Positions 1 through 11,700 of a DNA stretch of 64,000 bases are shown here, in pieces; position 1 is the first letter of the stretch; every line of letters begins with the position of its first letter. The position numbers were made by a program, and so were the translations under genes. The stretch lies in contig CP099842.1 in the NCBI GenBank assembly GCA_030062745.1, forward strand, positions 31,782,901 to 31,846,900, in the 5' to 3' direction. The notes under the pieces are model-generated. The model searched no databases. It was not told the DNA's origin and saw only the letters and a list, made by a program, of their open reading frames with translations. This stretch comes from Capitulum mitella (lineage: Eukaryota; Arthropoda; Thecostraca; Pollicipedomorpha; Pollicipedidae).

Positions 1-1
1 C

Positions 2-3000
2 GCCGAGAAGGGAGCAGGTCCGACGGCGACAGGACCTGTGGTGATCCCTACCGACTGTCTGCCGAAGGAGGGCGAAAAACGCACTGACGCATCGATCACG
101 CCTGCTGCTGTGGACGCATCTTCTTCCCCCTCGAGCCTGGCCAACGGAGCGGCCGAGCACGGACTAGGGGATCCCGCCGAGTCGGCGGCGGCGGTCTGCG
201 GTCCGTCAGCCTCGTCCGAAGCCCCGCCGTCGGCTGCGTCAGCCAGTCCGGCAGAACCCCTGCCAGAGGCCTCCCCGGCCGCGCCGGCAGCCAGCCTGTC
301 CCCGGCCGCCGGTCCGCTCTCGGGCGGGACGAGCGCCGCAGGGGACGCGCCGGCCGGGGTCGCCGGCCCGGCCGAGCTGCTGTCGGAGCAGTGGGCCGGC
401 CCTCCGGACGGCCTGCTCGAGCACTACTGGCAGTTCGTCCGCGAGAACCCGTACGACTTCAACGGCTGGACGTACCTGCTGCAGCACGTGGAAAAACAGG
501 TTCGTGGCCCGTTGGTGTTGGTGGCTGTTATTTGCCCTTGTAATATAGGCATGTATTTCATCCCGAAAACATGGGCATTTGTACTGGCGAGCAGACGAAT
601 AGTTGTAGAATCCTGACAGAATTGTTTCAGACTGAGAATAAGCTATTTTTCCTGCATTACGTAGTATAGGGGTTGGAAACGTACGCAGAACTTTTTCGTT
701 TCCTGGTTTCATTTTTCACTGAAGATAGTGAAAGAAAGGAAATTTAAGATCGGTCTTTTTATTTTCATCATTTTAAGTGTATGTCCTGTAGACAAATGTA
801 GTTTTTCCCCGGATTTCAGACAAACCTGGACGCCATTCGTGGCGTGTATAACGCGTTCCTTCCTCTGTACCCGTACTGTTACGCGTACTGGAAGAAGTAC
901 GCCGATCTGGAGCAGCGATCGGGGTATACTGACAGGTGAGGACACGTCATTGTCAGGGAACAGCAGTGCAGGAACACAACCAGGATTTTCTTAAGGGGGG
1001 GGGGCGACCCAGTGTGAATTGAAATCGTACGGAAATCGTCTGCTGGGAAGACGATGTACATTGGTTTTCACAAAAATGCGGGTCTAGGGGGGCGGGCCCC
1101 CATTTGGCTGCTCCGGGGCAACAGTGGGTAAAAAGGCGTATACTGTGCTGGTCTGTAATCCATTATGCTCGTAATCTCATTGGCAAGAGTTCCGTAGCAA
1201 CGGCGTGCGATGGCGCCGTTTACAGCTGTATGTGGGTATTCACTGTTGGATGTACGTTGTCAGGGCGCTGCAGATCCTGGAGCGGGGCGTCAAGGCCGTC
1301 CCACTGTCGATCGAGCTGTGGATGGCGCTGCTGAACCAGTTCCGGGACTCTGTGAAAGGCCAGAAGACGGCGCAGGAGCAGACTCGAGAGTGAGTGCCAG
1401 TGTCGCCCAGTAGTGCTGGACTTCTTTCCACCTGCCGGACCCGATTGTGGCAGGGAATTATGGAATTAATGGTACTCAGCCAATTTCTCTTTGAGAATAT
1501 CTCTTTCTGTTTCAAGAACCTTGTAATATGCTGACGTACGCACTTTTAAGCTGTTTTTAGCAAAACGTTTTTCGCGGAGGGTTAGAGTGAGGCCGTGCAG
1601 CAGAAATTATTCCTACAACTTGAATGTGTCGTGAAGGAAGTTAAAGATATATAGGAGGTTATTTTTACTCTTAAACTGTCTTAGATTGCTTCGTAGCGGA
1701 ACCCCTGAAAGTAACTGAGTAAGTTTATGATGGTTTCCAGTGAGTTCCCAGTGAGACCATGAGATGCAGTGGTTGTTGTATCCTCTCCTGTGGCGGTGTC
1801 GCCGTTAGCGGGTACCAGCTCCCCTGCTCCTGCCGACAGACTCGGCGAACGCGCCGTGCGCGCCGCTGGCGCCCAGTTCCGCTCGGACGCCCTCTGGGAG
1901 AGCTTCATCCAGTGGGAGTCGACGAACGGAGCCCTGAGCCGCGTCACCGACATCTACCGGCGCCTGCTGAAAGTACCCACCCGGCTGTACAACCGGCACT
2001 GGGACAAGTACGTCCAACGTTCACAGTTTGCCACGGCCCGGAGATGGGTCTTGTGCGTACTTCGAGCCGCAGTGTTGCGGCCGTGAGGCTGGGCAGACGG
2101 CTGACCAGTTATCACCATCCAGCCATATCATATCCAGCCAAACCTGCCTCAGGGTCATACTTGGACCAGACTTGAAGCGATTCGCGAAATTGAGAATCAG
2201 TTCGATTCCGATTCGCCGCCCAAGGCGATTCTGATTGTGATTCTGAGTCACCTTGGGAAACAGATAATCGATTGGATTCGGATTCAAAGGCCATATTGAA
2301 CTGCAATGAATCGATTCGATTGACCATTGACGATTGGACAATTCGATTCACAATTCAGCTTCATGCCAAATAGTAAAAGCCGTGCTAGTTTTTTCCTCAT
2401 AAATGCAATAGCTAAGCCCTTGCTCTGTTATCCGAAAGCCTGGTACAGAGTCTGTGATAGTATTAGGGAACAGTTATAATATGTATTGTGTAGTGCATGG
2501 CATTTTTATGCATGGACTTCGAGCACCGTGTTCAGATTCAACCACTGAGTGTCAGGGTGCAAAAATCGTAGTATGTGAACACTTTGGTGTCGAGGGTGAA
2601 AGGTGAGAATAAAAATATTCACCAGCAATCACCTGTAAATAAGATTCTTACATTCACATTGACCAGGAAGTAACAATGGTAAAGGAAATCTTTCAGGTTC
2701 CTTTGTATCATAACTGGAATTTTCACTCCTTATTCTTATTTAGTCATCTGCTGTCAAGGCTGAGAGACGTCAGTGTTACTTTTATAAATATTGGTAATGA
2801 AAGATCTTACGTATGAGGTAAACAAAGCATTCATTCAACTGAATTACGATTTATGAATCGATTTCCTGACTGGATTCCCAACAAATTTGTGAATCGATTC
2901 GATTCTGATTCCTGAGCCGAAAGTTTTGATTTTGGTTCTGGTCCACAGTTATTGTATAGAGAATCGTTTCCAATTCCGGTTCACAAGAAGAGCCGGTGAA

Positions 3001-6000
3001 TCAGAACCGATTCTGATTCGATTCCGGATCGCTTACAAGTCTGCCTGGGACATTGCCCAGCTGACCGCGCCCTCGCCGCCGGCAGTTTCCTCCAGCACGT
3101 GCGCGACACGCACCCGGGCGACGTGTTGGAGCGGGACGAGTACCTGGCCGTGCGGCGCGAGTGCTGCACCGCCCTGGACATGCCGTACAGGGAGGAGCCG
3201 CCCTGCGAGCCCGGCGAACTCGTCAAGGTGAGCTGGGACTCGGCCCGGCCCCGGCCAGCGCCGGCAGCGGCTGCCGACGACGCAGCTCCGGCCTCATCAA
3301 GCTCCGCGCTGGCGACTGATTCTGGGGGTACTCTGTGCGGTGTGGCGGCCGGACGTCGTGCCAGCACTAGCATTCTGTGTCCTTCGCGAGCAGCCCGCCT
3401 TTCCGGGTCCCAATGGCCGGAGTCTGCATTTCTCCGGAGAGCTCCTCACTGGTTGTCCCATCAGACTGATTGTTCGTGTCGCTGACCCCTGCTGACCTTT
3501 GCTGACCTTTCTTGACCACCGGCAGACTCAGAAGGCGGAGACAAAACTGATCAGCGCCATTAAGGAAAAGCTGGTGGCCTCCATGGTGGGCGTCCATGAG
3601 AAAACCGAGCGGAAGGCGGAAAAACGCTGGAAACTGGAGGAAAAGGTCCGACAACGACGCGCGTCTTCGCGAATAGGATTTAGCGGGATGGTGCCTCACA
3701 GTTAGCTTAACCCTATTCCCGACAGGGGGAGGGCTGAGTCCGCCCCCCTCGGTTTTTTTGCGTGCGTGCCAGGCTTTTTAACGCAGCTTCACGAAACTTA
3801 GTGACTTTTCCTAGCTGTTTTTTATACCTGCCGTGACAAAATTTCAAAATTTTATTTTGCTCAGGGGCGGAGTCAGGCAACATTTTTGGGAGGCACCTCA
3901 GGCCATTTTTGGCCATGTTGAGGGTAAAAGAAAACAAAAACAGCGTCTTTAACAAAAACGTCGTCTTTTGTCTGCCAAAAACGGCGTTTTTAAAATAAGA
4001 ACTTAAAGCTTTATATGGATGTATAGCTAAATAGCTGGGCAATATACAGATGTAATTTTGTTCATCTGAGGTCACTTTACAAGGTCAGGTCAAAGTCAAA
4101 ACCCAAAATTTGGTTTTTTTGCAGTAATTTCGGCGCTGTGTTTTTCAGATGACAAACCCGGAATATATATGACGTAGAAAGGTGCCCTCTACTTGTGTAT
4201 CAAGTTTCAGCTTGATATCAGGTCGGGTCACGGAGCTATGACCTAAAATGTCACTGCACGTACACTATATCACAATAGCCATAAAATGAAATTTTTGAAA
4301 TAGAGTGAATTCAAATGGTCGAAAACGTTGACAGATAAATGCACACGAGATCATTCCAAGTGACTCCAAGGTCACTGGAGGTCATTTAAGGTCAGAGGTC
4401 ACAAGTTGATCTGAAGAACTTATGACCATGACAGTTCCCCCTTTTTCATGTCCCTGGCACCGCCTATGCTAACATTATATAAACATTGTAATGTGATTTG
4501 TACTTCTTTGGCATAACATGACTAGCAGAAGCCAGAAAAGTGCTTTTACCTTTTTTCTTCATTCAGTTTTTGGTAAACTAATCCTCCCATTTTTTGAAAC
4601 CCTGTGAACGCCCATGAATTTTCTCAAAATTTCAGATGTGTGTACCAATGGTAAAAGTCCTATCCATAATCTCTGGATTCATGCCAGTTTCATCGAAATC
4701 GGTCCACAAACAACGGAATTATAAGAAGTCCAAAAATACCCCTGATTTGGACATTTTTGCCCCCCTGTATCCACACCTTTCAAAATTTTGAAAATTTCTT
4801 TTTACAGAAATGCAGTTCACGTCATGGCAAATCGATTTCTGTTTGTTGCGATGAAGTCGGATGTGTAGTTCTCGAGATCTCTGGGGGGAGGCCGAATCCG
4901 CCCCCGCCCCGCCGGGAATCGACCATATCGTGTAGCCCTCCGGGAATAGGGTTAATGGAGCGAACGTAGGTTTTTAAGGTCTTGAACTTTGATGCATCAC
5001 GTATCGTAACCCGTCGCGGGGCTCCTCGAAGGATCGGACCATGATTATTATCAATTTCAAAATCCGCCGAATGCTGTTTGTTTTTGAGGATGATTGTATT
5101 TGGTTGGCCTTAGTCCATGCAATTTTTTTTATTATTCAGTCACTCATCGGCCCCATTTCTTTGGAACGAGTGTGCTCTCTGTATGTACCATAGTATGGGA
5201 CTAGCACCATCAGCAATAAAATCATCAGCAGTTAGCGTCCCTGTATTTCTCATCACTCACAAACACCTTCGGGTGCCGGACCCATGTGTTTTGTTTTGTG
5301 CCGTGGCCACCACTGCCGTCAGTTGTGGTGACCGGCTGTATCGGTCCGTGTTAGAACTGTCTCCGCTGTGGCGATTACCCGGTCCGTCCGCCGCGCCGTG
5401 TGACTCGGCTCGGTACCGGCGCAGATAAAGCGGCCCTACTTCCACGTGATCCCGCTGGACCGGCGCCAGCTGCGCGCCTGGCGCGACTACCTCGAGCTGG
5501 AGGCTGCCGACGGCGACCACGACTCGCTGGTGCTGCTCTACGAGCGCTGCCTGATCGCCTGCGCCCAGTACGAGGAGTTCTGGATGCAGTACGCCCGCTA
5601 CCTGGAGCGGCGGCTGGAGGCGGCGCCGCCGGCGGCGGAGGCCGGCTCGGCGGACGAGGCGGCCGTGGGCCGGCTGCTGTCGACGGCCGGCGCCGCCGCC
5701 CCGTTCGAGACAGAGTCGCGCCGCCTGCCCGAGGAGCGGCCCGGCGTCGGCGCCGGCTTCGCGCCGCGTGACGACCCGGTCGACGCCGTGCGCGAGGTGT
5801 ACAAGCGCGCCTGCCTGGTGCACTGTCCGACGCGGCCCAACGTGCGCTTGCAGTGGGCCGCCTTTGAGGAGAGCAGCGGTGAGAGTGCGCCGCTGGCCGG
5901 GGCCCCGCTCTGTGGGCGCCTGAGTTCTCAGGGCGGCAGAGGTGGCCACCGTGTGACAGGAATGCGTGGGTTTCAGTGGCTCCGCTGTCATGTGTATCGC

Positions 6001-8363
6001 GTGTAGCATACTCTTCTTACATTGGAAAGCGTTTTCGGACGTACGCTGCTGTGCCGGTAGAAGACTGCGTAGGATGCAACTGTTTCTGCGATGTTTTCCG
6101 CTGGTCTCGCTCAAAACTTCACTCTCATTTCTTATGACAGTAGAAGCGGCCGTTATTGACGTGCCGACTGCGGTGCACTGTTTCCTGTCCGTCCGCCACT
6201 AATGTTGCCATCTGATTTCAGAGTTCCGCCGCCAGCGCCGGCTCGCCCGGGCGTGATTGTGTGACTGCTGAGTCGAGTGGTTGGTGCGCCGGCTATGTGC
6301 CGCCTGTGGGCGGTGGGCCGCCGCCGTCGGTGACTCCGCGTCTGCCCGCACTGTGGCTGAGCGTTTGGGGCCCCAGTGCCTGCAACGCAGGCTGGGTCCA
6401 ATTGGCAAAATGGGGAACATTTTATGAATTTTTTTATCTTATTCGCTGCTGTTGTATCAGCTGATATTACATTGCGGTCGTAAGAAGCGAAAATGCAGTT
6501 AAATTGTTATTTCACAACGAGAAGCCGGTTGTTATTTGAAAATGACCAACAGCTCGAGAGACTTATTTGACAAAGATCTTGATCTTACTGGCTTGGCCCA
6601 CATCCGGGAAGACTTGAGAAGCGATATCGTTCCATGACTAGCCGGAAAGTTTTGGATTTGTGGGCACAGTCTACGTAAATCGCAGCTGTTTTAGTGCAGT
6701 TGAAAATGTCTGGATCGGAAACACACATTTGGTCTGCTCACATATTGCGAATGAACAGGGTGTGCCTGAATTCGTCACATAACGCCTAAATTGCTGCGAG
6801 TCACGTCACGGCGCCGGAGCGGCTCGATCGAGGCGAGTTCCGCGGCCCAAACGCTCGGCAGGCGCGGTGCCACCGGCGCCGGCCGGTCCCGTCGCGCTCT
6901 CTCCTGCCCGCCGCCGCCGCCGCCGCCGCCCGGGCCGCGCCGGAGCGCTGACCGGCCGTCACCGCCCGCAGGCAACGTGGCTACGGCCGTCCAACTGATC
7001 GGCATGGTGGTGAACAGCTTCCCGACAGCGGTGCGGCCGCGGCTGCAGCTGATCGGTCTGGAGCGGCGCCGCCAGCGCCTGGAGGAGTGCAGCCGGCTGT
7101 ACCAGGAGGCGGCCGCCGCGGCGCCCGAGCACCTGCGCACGTGGTGGGCCATGAAGCACGCCCGCTTCTGCTTCAAGGTGAGCCGGCCGCACCCTATCGT
7201 GTCAGGGATGTTGAAGGCCTGACAGCTAGGATGTGACTCTTGGTGCAACAATAATAATCATATGGCTTAAGATCGGCCAAGCACACGGGTGTAAGCTTTT
7301 TGATATAATGTGCGGCGAGGGTAGGGGCAGGGGAACGGCAGAGTGCTGGAGTGCTGAAAAATGGCTCGGTTGTGACAGCTTGGCTTCGTTCCGGCGAGAT
7401 CCTTCTTCGTCGTCGGCGCCATACCGGAGGCCTGTAACCAGCGCTGCGGGCACCCTCACAGATCCTGAAGAAGCCAGACAAGGCGCTGGGAATCCTGCGA
7501 ACGGCGGTGAAACGGGACCGCTCCAACGCCCGCCTGTACCTGCACATCCTGGACGTCTGCTACCAGCGCCACCCGGTGGACGTCAGGTGAGGCGGCGGCC
7601 ACGGCCTGCCGGTCCAGCGGCCGCCGCCGGGCAGTACTGAGCCGCCTATGCCGAGCGACTGGAGTGCGGGTATCGACCGGCGTTGTATTCGTGGACATGT
7701 TTTCCTTGTCGAGATTTTCCTGTTGCCGGCCTCACGTTTGGCTGAGACGTCAACCGTTGGATTGTTAAGATTTAAGATTTTATTCTGGGCAGCTGCGTGG
7801 AAGACAAAAACATAAAAGCAAAAAACACAAACAACTGTGCAACGATGTACACCTGAATGCACATCGTTGTACAGATGTACAGTTAGCGCGGACCGTGCGT
7901 GTAATGACGAGGCAGCTGAACGCGTCGCCGAGTGGTCGCCGCGGCCGCCGACACTGCCAGCTGAAGGGGCGTCCCGCTGTGCTCCGGCAGGGGCGTGACG
8001 GCCGCCCTGACGCTGGCGCTGAACAGCAAGGAGCTGTCGGCGCACGACAAGCTCGGCTTCCGCCGCAAGAGGGTCGAGTTTTTCGAGGAGTTCGGCACGT
8101 TGCGCCAGCTGCGCGACGCCGAGGAGGAGCTGGAGACGGCCGAGCGCGAACTGGCGGCCGCCGAGCGGAAACAGGCGCGGCACCAGGAGCAGGAGCAGGA
8201 GCAGGGCCAGGAGCCGGCCGACGGCGGCGGGGGCGGCGGGGACGGCCTCCCCGGCGTCAAGCGCCGGCGCAAGGTCAAGATGGACCCGACGCCGCCGCCG
8301 CCGGTCCCGGTGCAGAACGGTGACGCGCCGCCGCCGGGTAAGTACGGCGTGTTGGCTGGCTGA
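2..8363 (+). CDS. PRPF39: Pre-mRNA-processing factor 39 (PRPF39), HAT-repeat U1 snRNP factor; 5' end outside window
   Basis: Coding exons by splice signals and phase: 2-499, 820-935, 1264-1389, 1840-2007, 3086-3227, 3526-3645, 5425-5878, 6972-7177, 7462-7586, 7991-8363. Together they form one open frame of about 775 residues, open at the left edge, so the true start is outside. The N-terminus is a long Ala/Pro/Ser low-complexity stretch. From the first exon's end come HAT (half-a-TPR) repeats with PRPF39 hallmarks: YWQFV...NPYDFNGW, YPYCYAYWKKYADLE, IPLS-like VPLSIELW, FRSDALWESFIQWE, KRPYFHVIPLD, CLIACAQYEEFW. In other organisms PRPF39 acts with U1 snRNP in nuclear 5' splice-site selection. 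The last exon ends in a charged coiled stretch and Gly/Pro-rich tail. A perfect donor (GTAAGT at 8338) lies just before the stop, so an alternative C-terminus is possible. The exon 6-7 intron holds a TTAA-flanked transposon. Confidence 0.92.
2170..3050. repeat. GATTCGATT-rich repetitive block in PRPF39 intron
   Basis: This intron of PRPF39 carries two clusters (about 2170-2360 and 2840-3050) built from variants of GAATCGATTCGATTCTGATTC in both orientations, flanking an AT-rich middle with no ORF. The mirrored clusters resemble the subterminal repeats of a degenerate DNA transposon, but I cannot define exact termini or a target duplication. Confidence 0.4.
3707..4955. mobile_element. Non-autonomous piggyBac-like element (TTAA target duplication)
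   Basis: The element is flanked on both sides by TTAA (3707-3710 and 4952-4955). Immediately inside are perfect 11-bp terminal inverted repeats, CCCTATTCCCG on the left (3711-3721) and its reverse complement on the right (4941-4951). Shared subterminal GGAGGGCT and runs of C/G follow. TTAA duplication plus termini beginning CCC are diagnostic of the piggyBac superfamily. The roughly 1.24-kb body has no transposase-length ORF, so it must have been mobilised in trans. It sits in a PRPF39 intron and leaves the exon 6 donor (3646) and exon 7 acceptor (5424) intact. Confidence 0.85.
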
Positions 8364-8757
8364 TGAGTCTGGCGTCATGGCTGGAGGGTGGACGGTGGGT
8401 TTTGATAAATGAATCGTTGTATGAGTGATATCATCGTATTCCCGAAATAGTCTGGTGTTAATTAACTGTAAGGATTATTTCATTGCCGTGCATTCTTAGT
8501 GGTGTAAAATGTCACCTTGATATCACTATCAGTTAATCTTTGCATCTTGTGGGATATTTTTCCTGTGTATCTTGTGGAAAATTTCGCTGCATCACTTTTC
8601 CGCTTAAGTCACGTTTCCTCGTTTTCATCGGAAAACATCTTTTGATGACTGTCCCAAATCGTTCATCAAAACTAGTCCAGCTGTATGACGTTGTCAGACA
8701 CCGATCCTATCAAGCACGTGACAGTGCCCTGGCGTTCCCGTCCATCTGCCGATCGCC

Positions 8758-11700
8758 ATGGCGGGTATGGCCCGGGACTCTGTAGTGAAGCTCCGGTCTA
8801 TGCCGCCAGACGCCGCCGTCCCCTCCCAGCCGTGCCCCAAGTGCGGCTGGAGCGGCGCCGAGACGCCGGCGGCGGCGGCTGCCGCGACCGTGCAGGGTCA
8901 GTCGCAGCCGCCGGCTGCCCAACCGGTCTCCTACGGTCAGGTGCCGCCCACCTGGGACCTCACCATGAAGACGCAGACATGCGGGTGAGCTGCCCTCGCG
9001 GCTGTGGTGGTCCCCACCGTGTCCTTGCATCGCTGGCAGGAGCGTTAGTAAATTGTACGCGTGTTTTGTTGATGTTGTTGGGACCCATTTTTCCAAATTC
9101 ATGGAAGGAAGATGTGAGACAAGTCATGAATATGTATGTGTGCGGTAATGCTACTAGTGTAGTGAAAGTTATAGCTCTCCCATGCTCAAGACACATCAGA
9201 TTGGCTCTGTTGACTCTGTCGTCTGCTCTGCCGATATCTGGCCTCGGAGAACATGTCGCCTCTCACCGGAGCGCCGACCCCGTCTCCGCGGCCCGTCCCC
9301 GCCCCATTGACCTCTAACCTCTGAACTCCGACCTCCAGCCTCTGACCTCTGACCTCTGACCTCCGACCCCTGACCTCTAACCTCTGACCTCCGACCTCTG
9401 ACTTCTGACCTCAGACCTCTGATCTCTGACCTCTGACCTCTGGCCTCCGACCTCTGACCGGGTCCGTGCGCCGCCGCAGGTACGGTAAGGACCCGCAGTA
9501 CAAGTGGTTCCAGGAGCGCGGCTACCAGGAGTACTCTGCGCGCGAGGCCGGCGGCTACCCGGCCTCGCTGCTGGACCCCGTCTCCTCCGACGAGGAGTCC
9601 CTCGGCCCGGCGCCGCCGCCGGCCAAACGGCCGAGGCCAGACGCCCAGGCGCAGATCGTCACCAGGGACGGCAGACGGTGAGGGCCGGCGACGGACGTGG
9701 GCACGTGAGACAGAACAGGAGCAGCTGGTGTAATGGAGACAGCGTGGGAAAGGCACCTCTGTGGGAGCTGATGTTTTTGGTGGGTTGTGGTTTTTCCGTT
9801 ATAGCTCACCAGGGGTTGATGTTAACCGTACTGTGAAGACGAATGCCACTCTCTTAGTTTGTGTTGAAGCTATTTGGTCTCGCTGCAGGGTGCCGCGGCA
9901 CTTCATGGTGTTTGTGACGTTACGCCATGGTTGGCGCTGCCGCGGTGTTCGCCGCAAAATGTCACGGTGCTTTACGATGTTTGTTACGTTATTGGTCCCG
10001 GTCGGTGACGTTTCCACCTGTTGGCTGCAGGGTGCCGCGGTACGTGATCCCGCCCCGTTACGCTGTTTGTCACGTTATTGGTCCCGGTCGGTGACGTTTC
10101 CGCCTGTTGGCTGCAGGGTGCCACGTTGCGTGATCCCGCCCGTTACGCTGTTTGTTACGCGCCTGTTGGCTGCAGGGTGCCGCGGTACGTGATCCCGCCC
10201 CGTTACGCTGTTTGTTACGCGCCTGTTGGCTGCAGGGTGCCGCGGTACGTGATCCCGCCCCAGGCGCCGGCGCTGCGCCGTCCCAGCCAGGCGGCGGCGC
10301 GGCAGCTGGTGCAGCAGCCGACAGAGGCGCCCGGCCGGCAGGAGCCCCAGCGGCCGCCGCAGGTAGCTGCCTTCCCCGCACTCCTGACCCTGGCGGGAGT
10401 GCATTCCGGGCGTCCGCCAACCCCGGACGTGTCGCTTAACGTACCTGAGTGCTGTCATGACATCCACCGTCATGAGCATTGTAAAGTCGCTCGCGTTGAA
10501 GAGAAGGTGAATTTGTCAAGCTGTGAAAAATAACGGCGTGGTCCACTGGCCCTCAGCACCAGGGACGTTTCTCTGTCGTCATTTTAATTTTGTCAAAAAC
10601 CTCGCATTACGTTGCTCTCCGGTCACAGTCTCCATGGCCAGGTGCCTTGTTTTCCCATCCCGAGCCAGGCTGACCTTGAAGCTGACTGTGACGTAATAGC
10701 CGCTGTCTCGCCGCCGTCTCCCGGCTCCTGATCGGACGCCGTGAGCGCGCCACCTCCCCTCCCTGGCGCGCTGGGCGGCGGTCCGCTGCCGGCCCGCGAC
10801 TCGCCGCTCAGCCGTGCTGCCGCGCCCGCAGCTGGCGCGTCTGCCGCCGCCGCCGCCGCAGGAGACGGACGCGCCCTGCGTCAACGTGCCCGAGTGGCTG
10901 GTGCGCGAGGGCGGCGAACTCTGCCTCTCGGAGACGGAACACGGCGTGTCGCTGATCCGCTACTGGCCGCACTTCATGACCGACAAGGGCGTGCAGGTGC
11001 GGAGCGGCCGAGCGGCGGCCGACTGACTTCCCGGCACCGGCCGCGCCCTGCCGAGCCGACCGGCCTCTGATGTCATGACATCACGAGCTGGACACGTGTG
11101 CTGTTCGGTTTTGAGTTGTTTCTGACAGCTGTTGCCTTCTTGTTAGTTGTCGTGGTGTCTTTTTCCGCTGGCGAGGCTTTCAGTTTTACGTCGTGATTGG
11201 TTTGTCATTATGTAGTGTTTCAACTGGAACTACTTGTCAGTCATTATGTGCCTCGTTGTTTTTGTGTGTTGGTCATGGTTTGTGACATCAGTGACTCAGC
11301 CCTTTCGCACTCCGTCACCACGTCAACGGGCACGCGATGTGCCTGCGATTGACATGATTTGATCTAACCCGTCCTCCGACCTGGCAGCGCATGTTCAACA
11401 CGCTGCGCCGTTACGTGAAGTGGCACATGACGCGACAAGTAGCGCCCGACGGCCGGTTCGTGGCGCTGAAGCGGCTGGTGGCCTGGTTCGGGCCCTGCAG
11501 CCTGGAGGAGTGCGGCCTCCTGATGCCCGCCAGCGACAGCTGGTCACCCGAGCTCCTCGACCTGCTCCAGAGGTCGGTGGGGCTGGGTCGTCACTTGTGG
11601 TCGGGTTCGGTTGGGTCGGGTCGTCACGTGCAGTCGGGCTCAGACCATAACCTGCTGCTGAGGTCAGTTGGGCTTGGTCGTCACGCGCATCCGAGTACAG

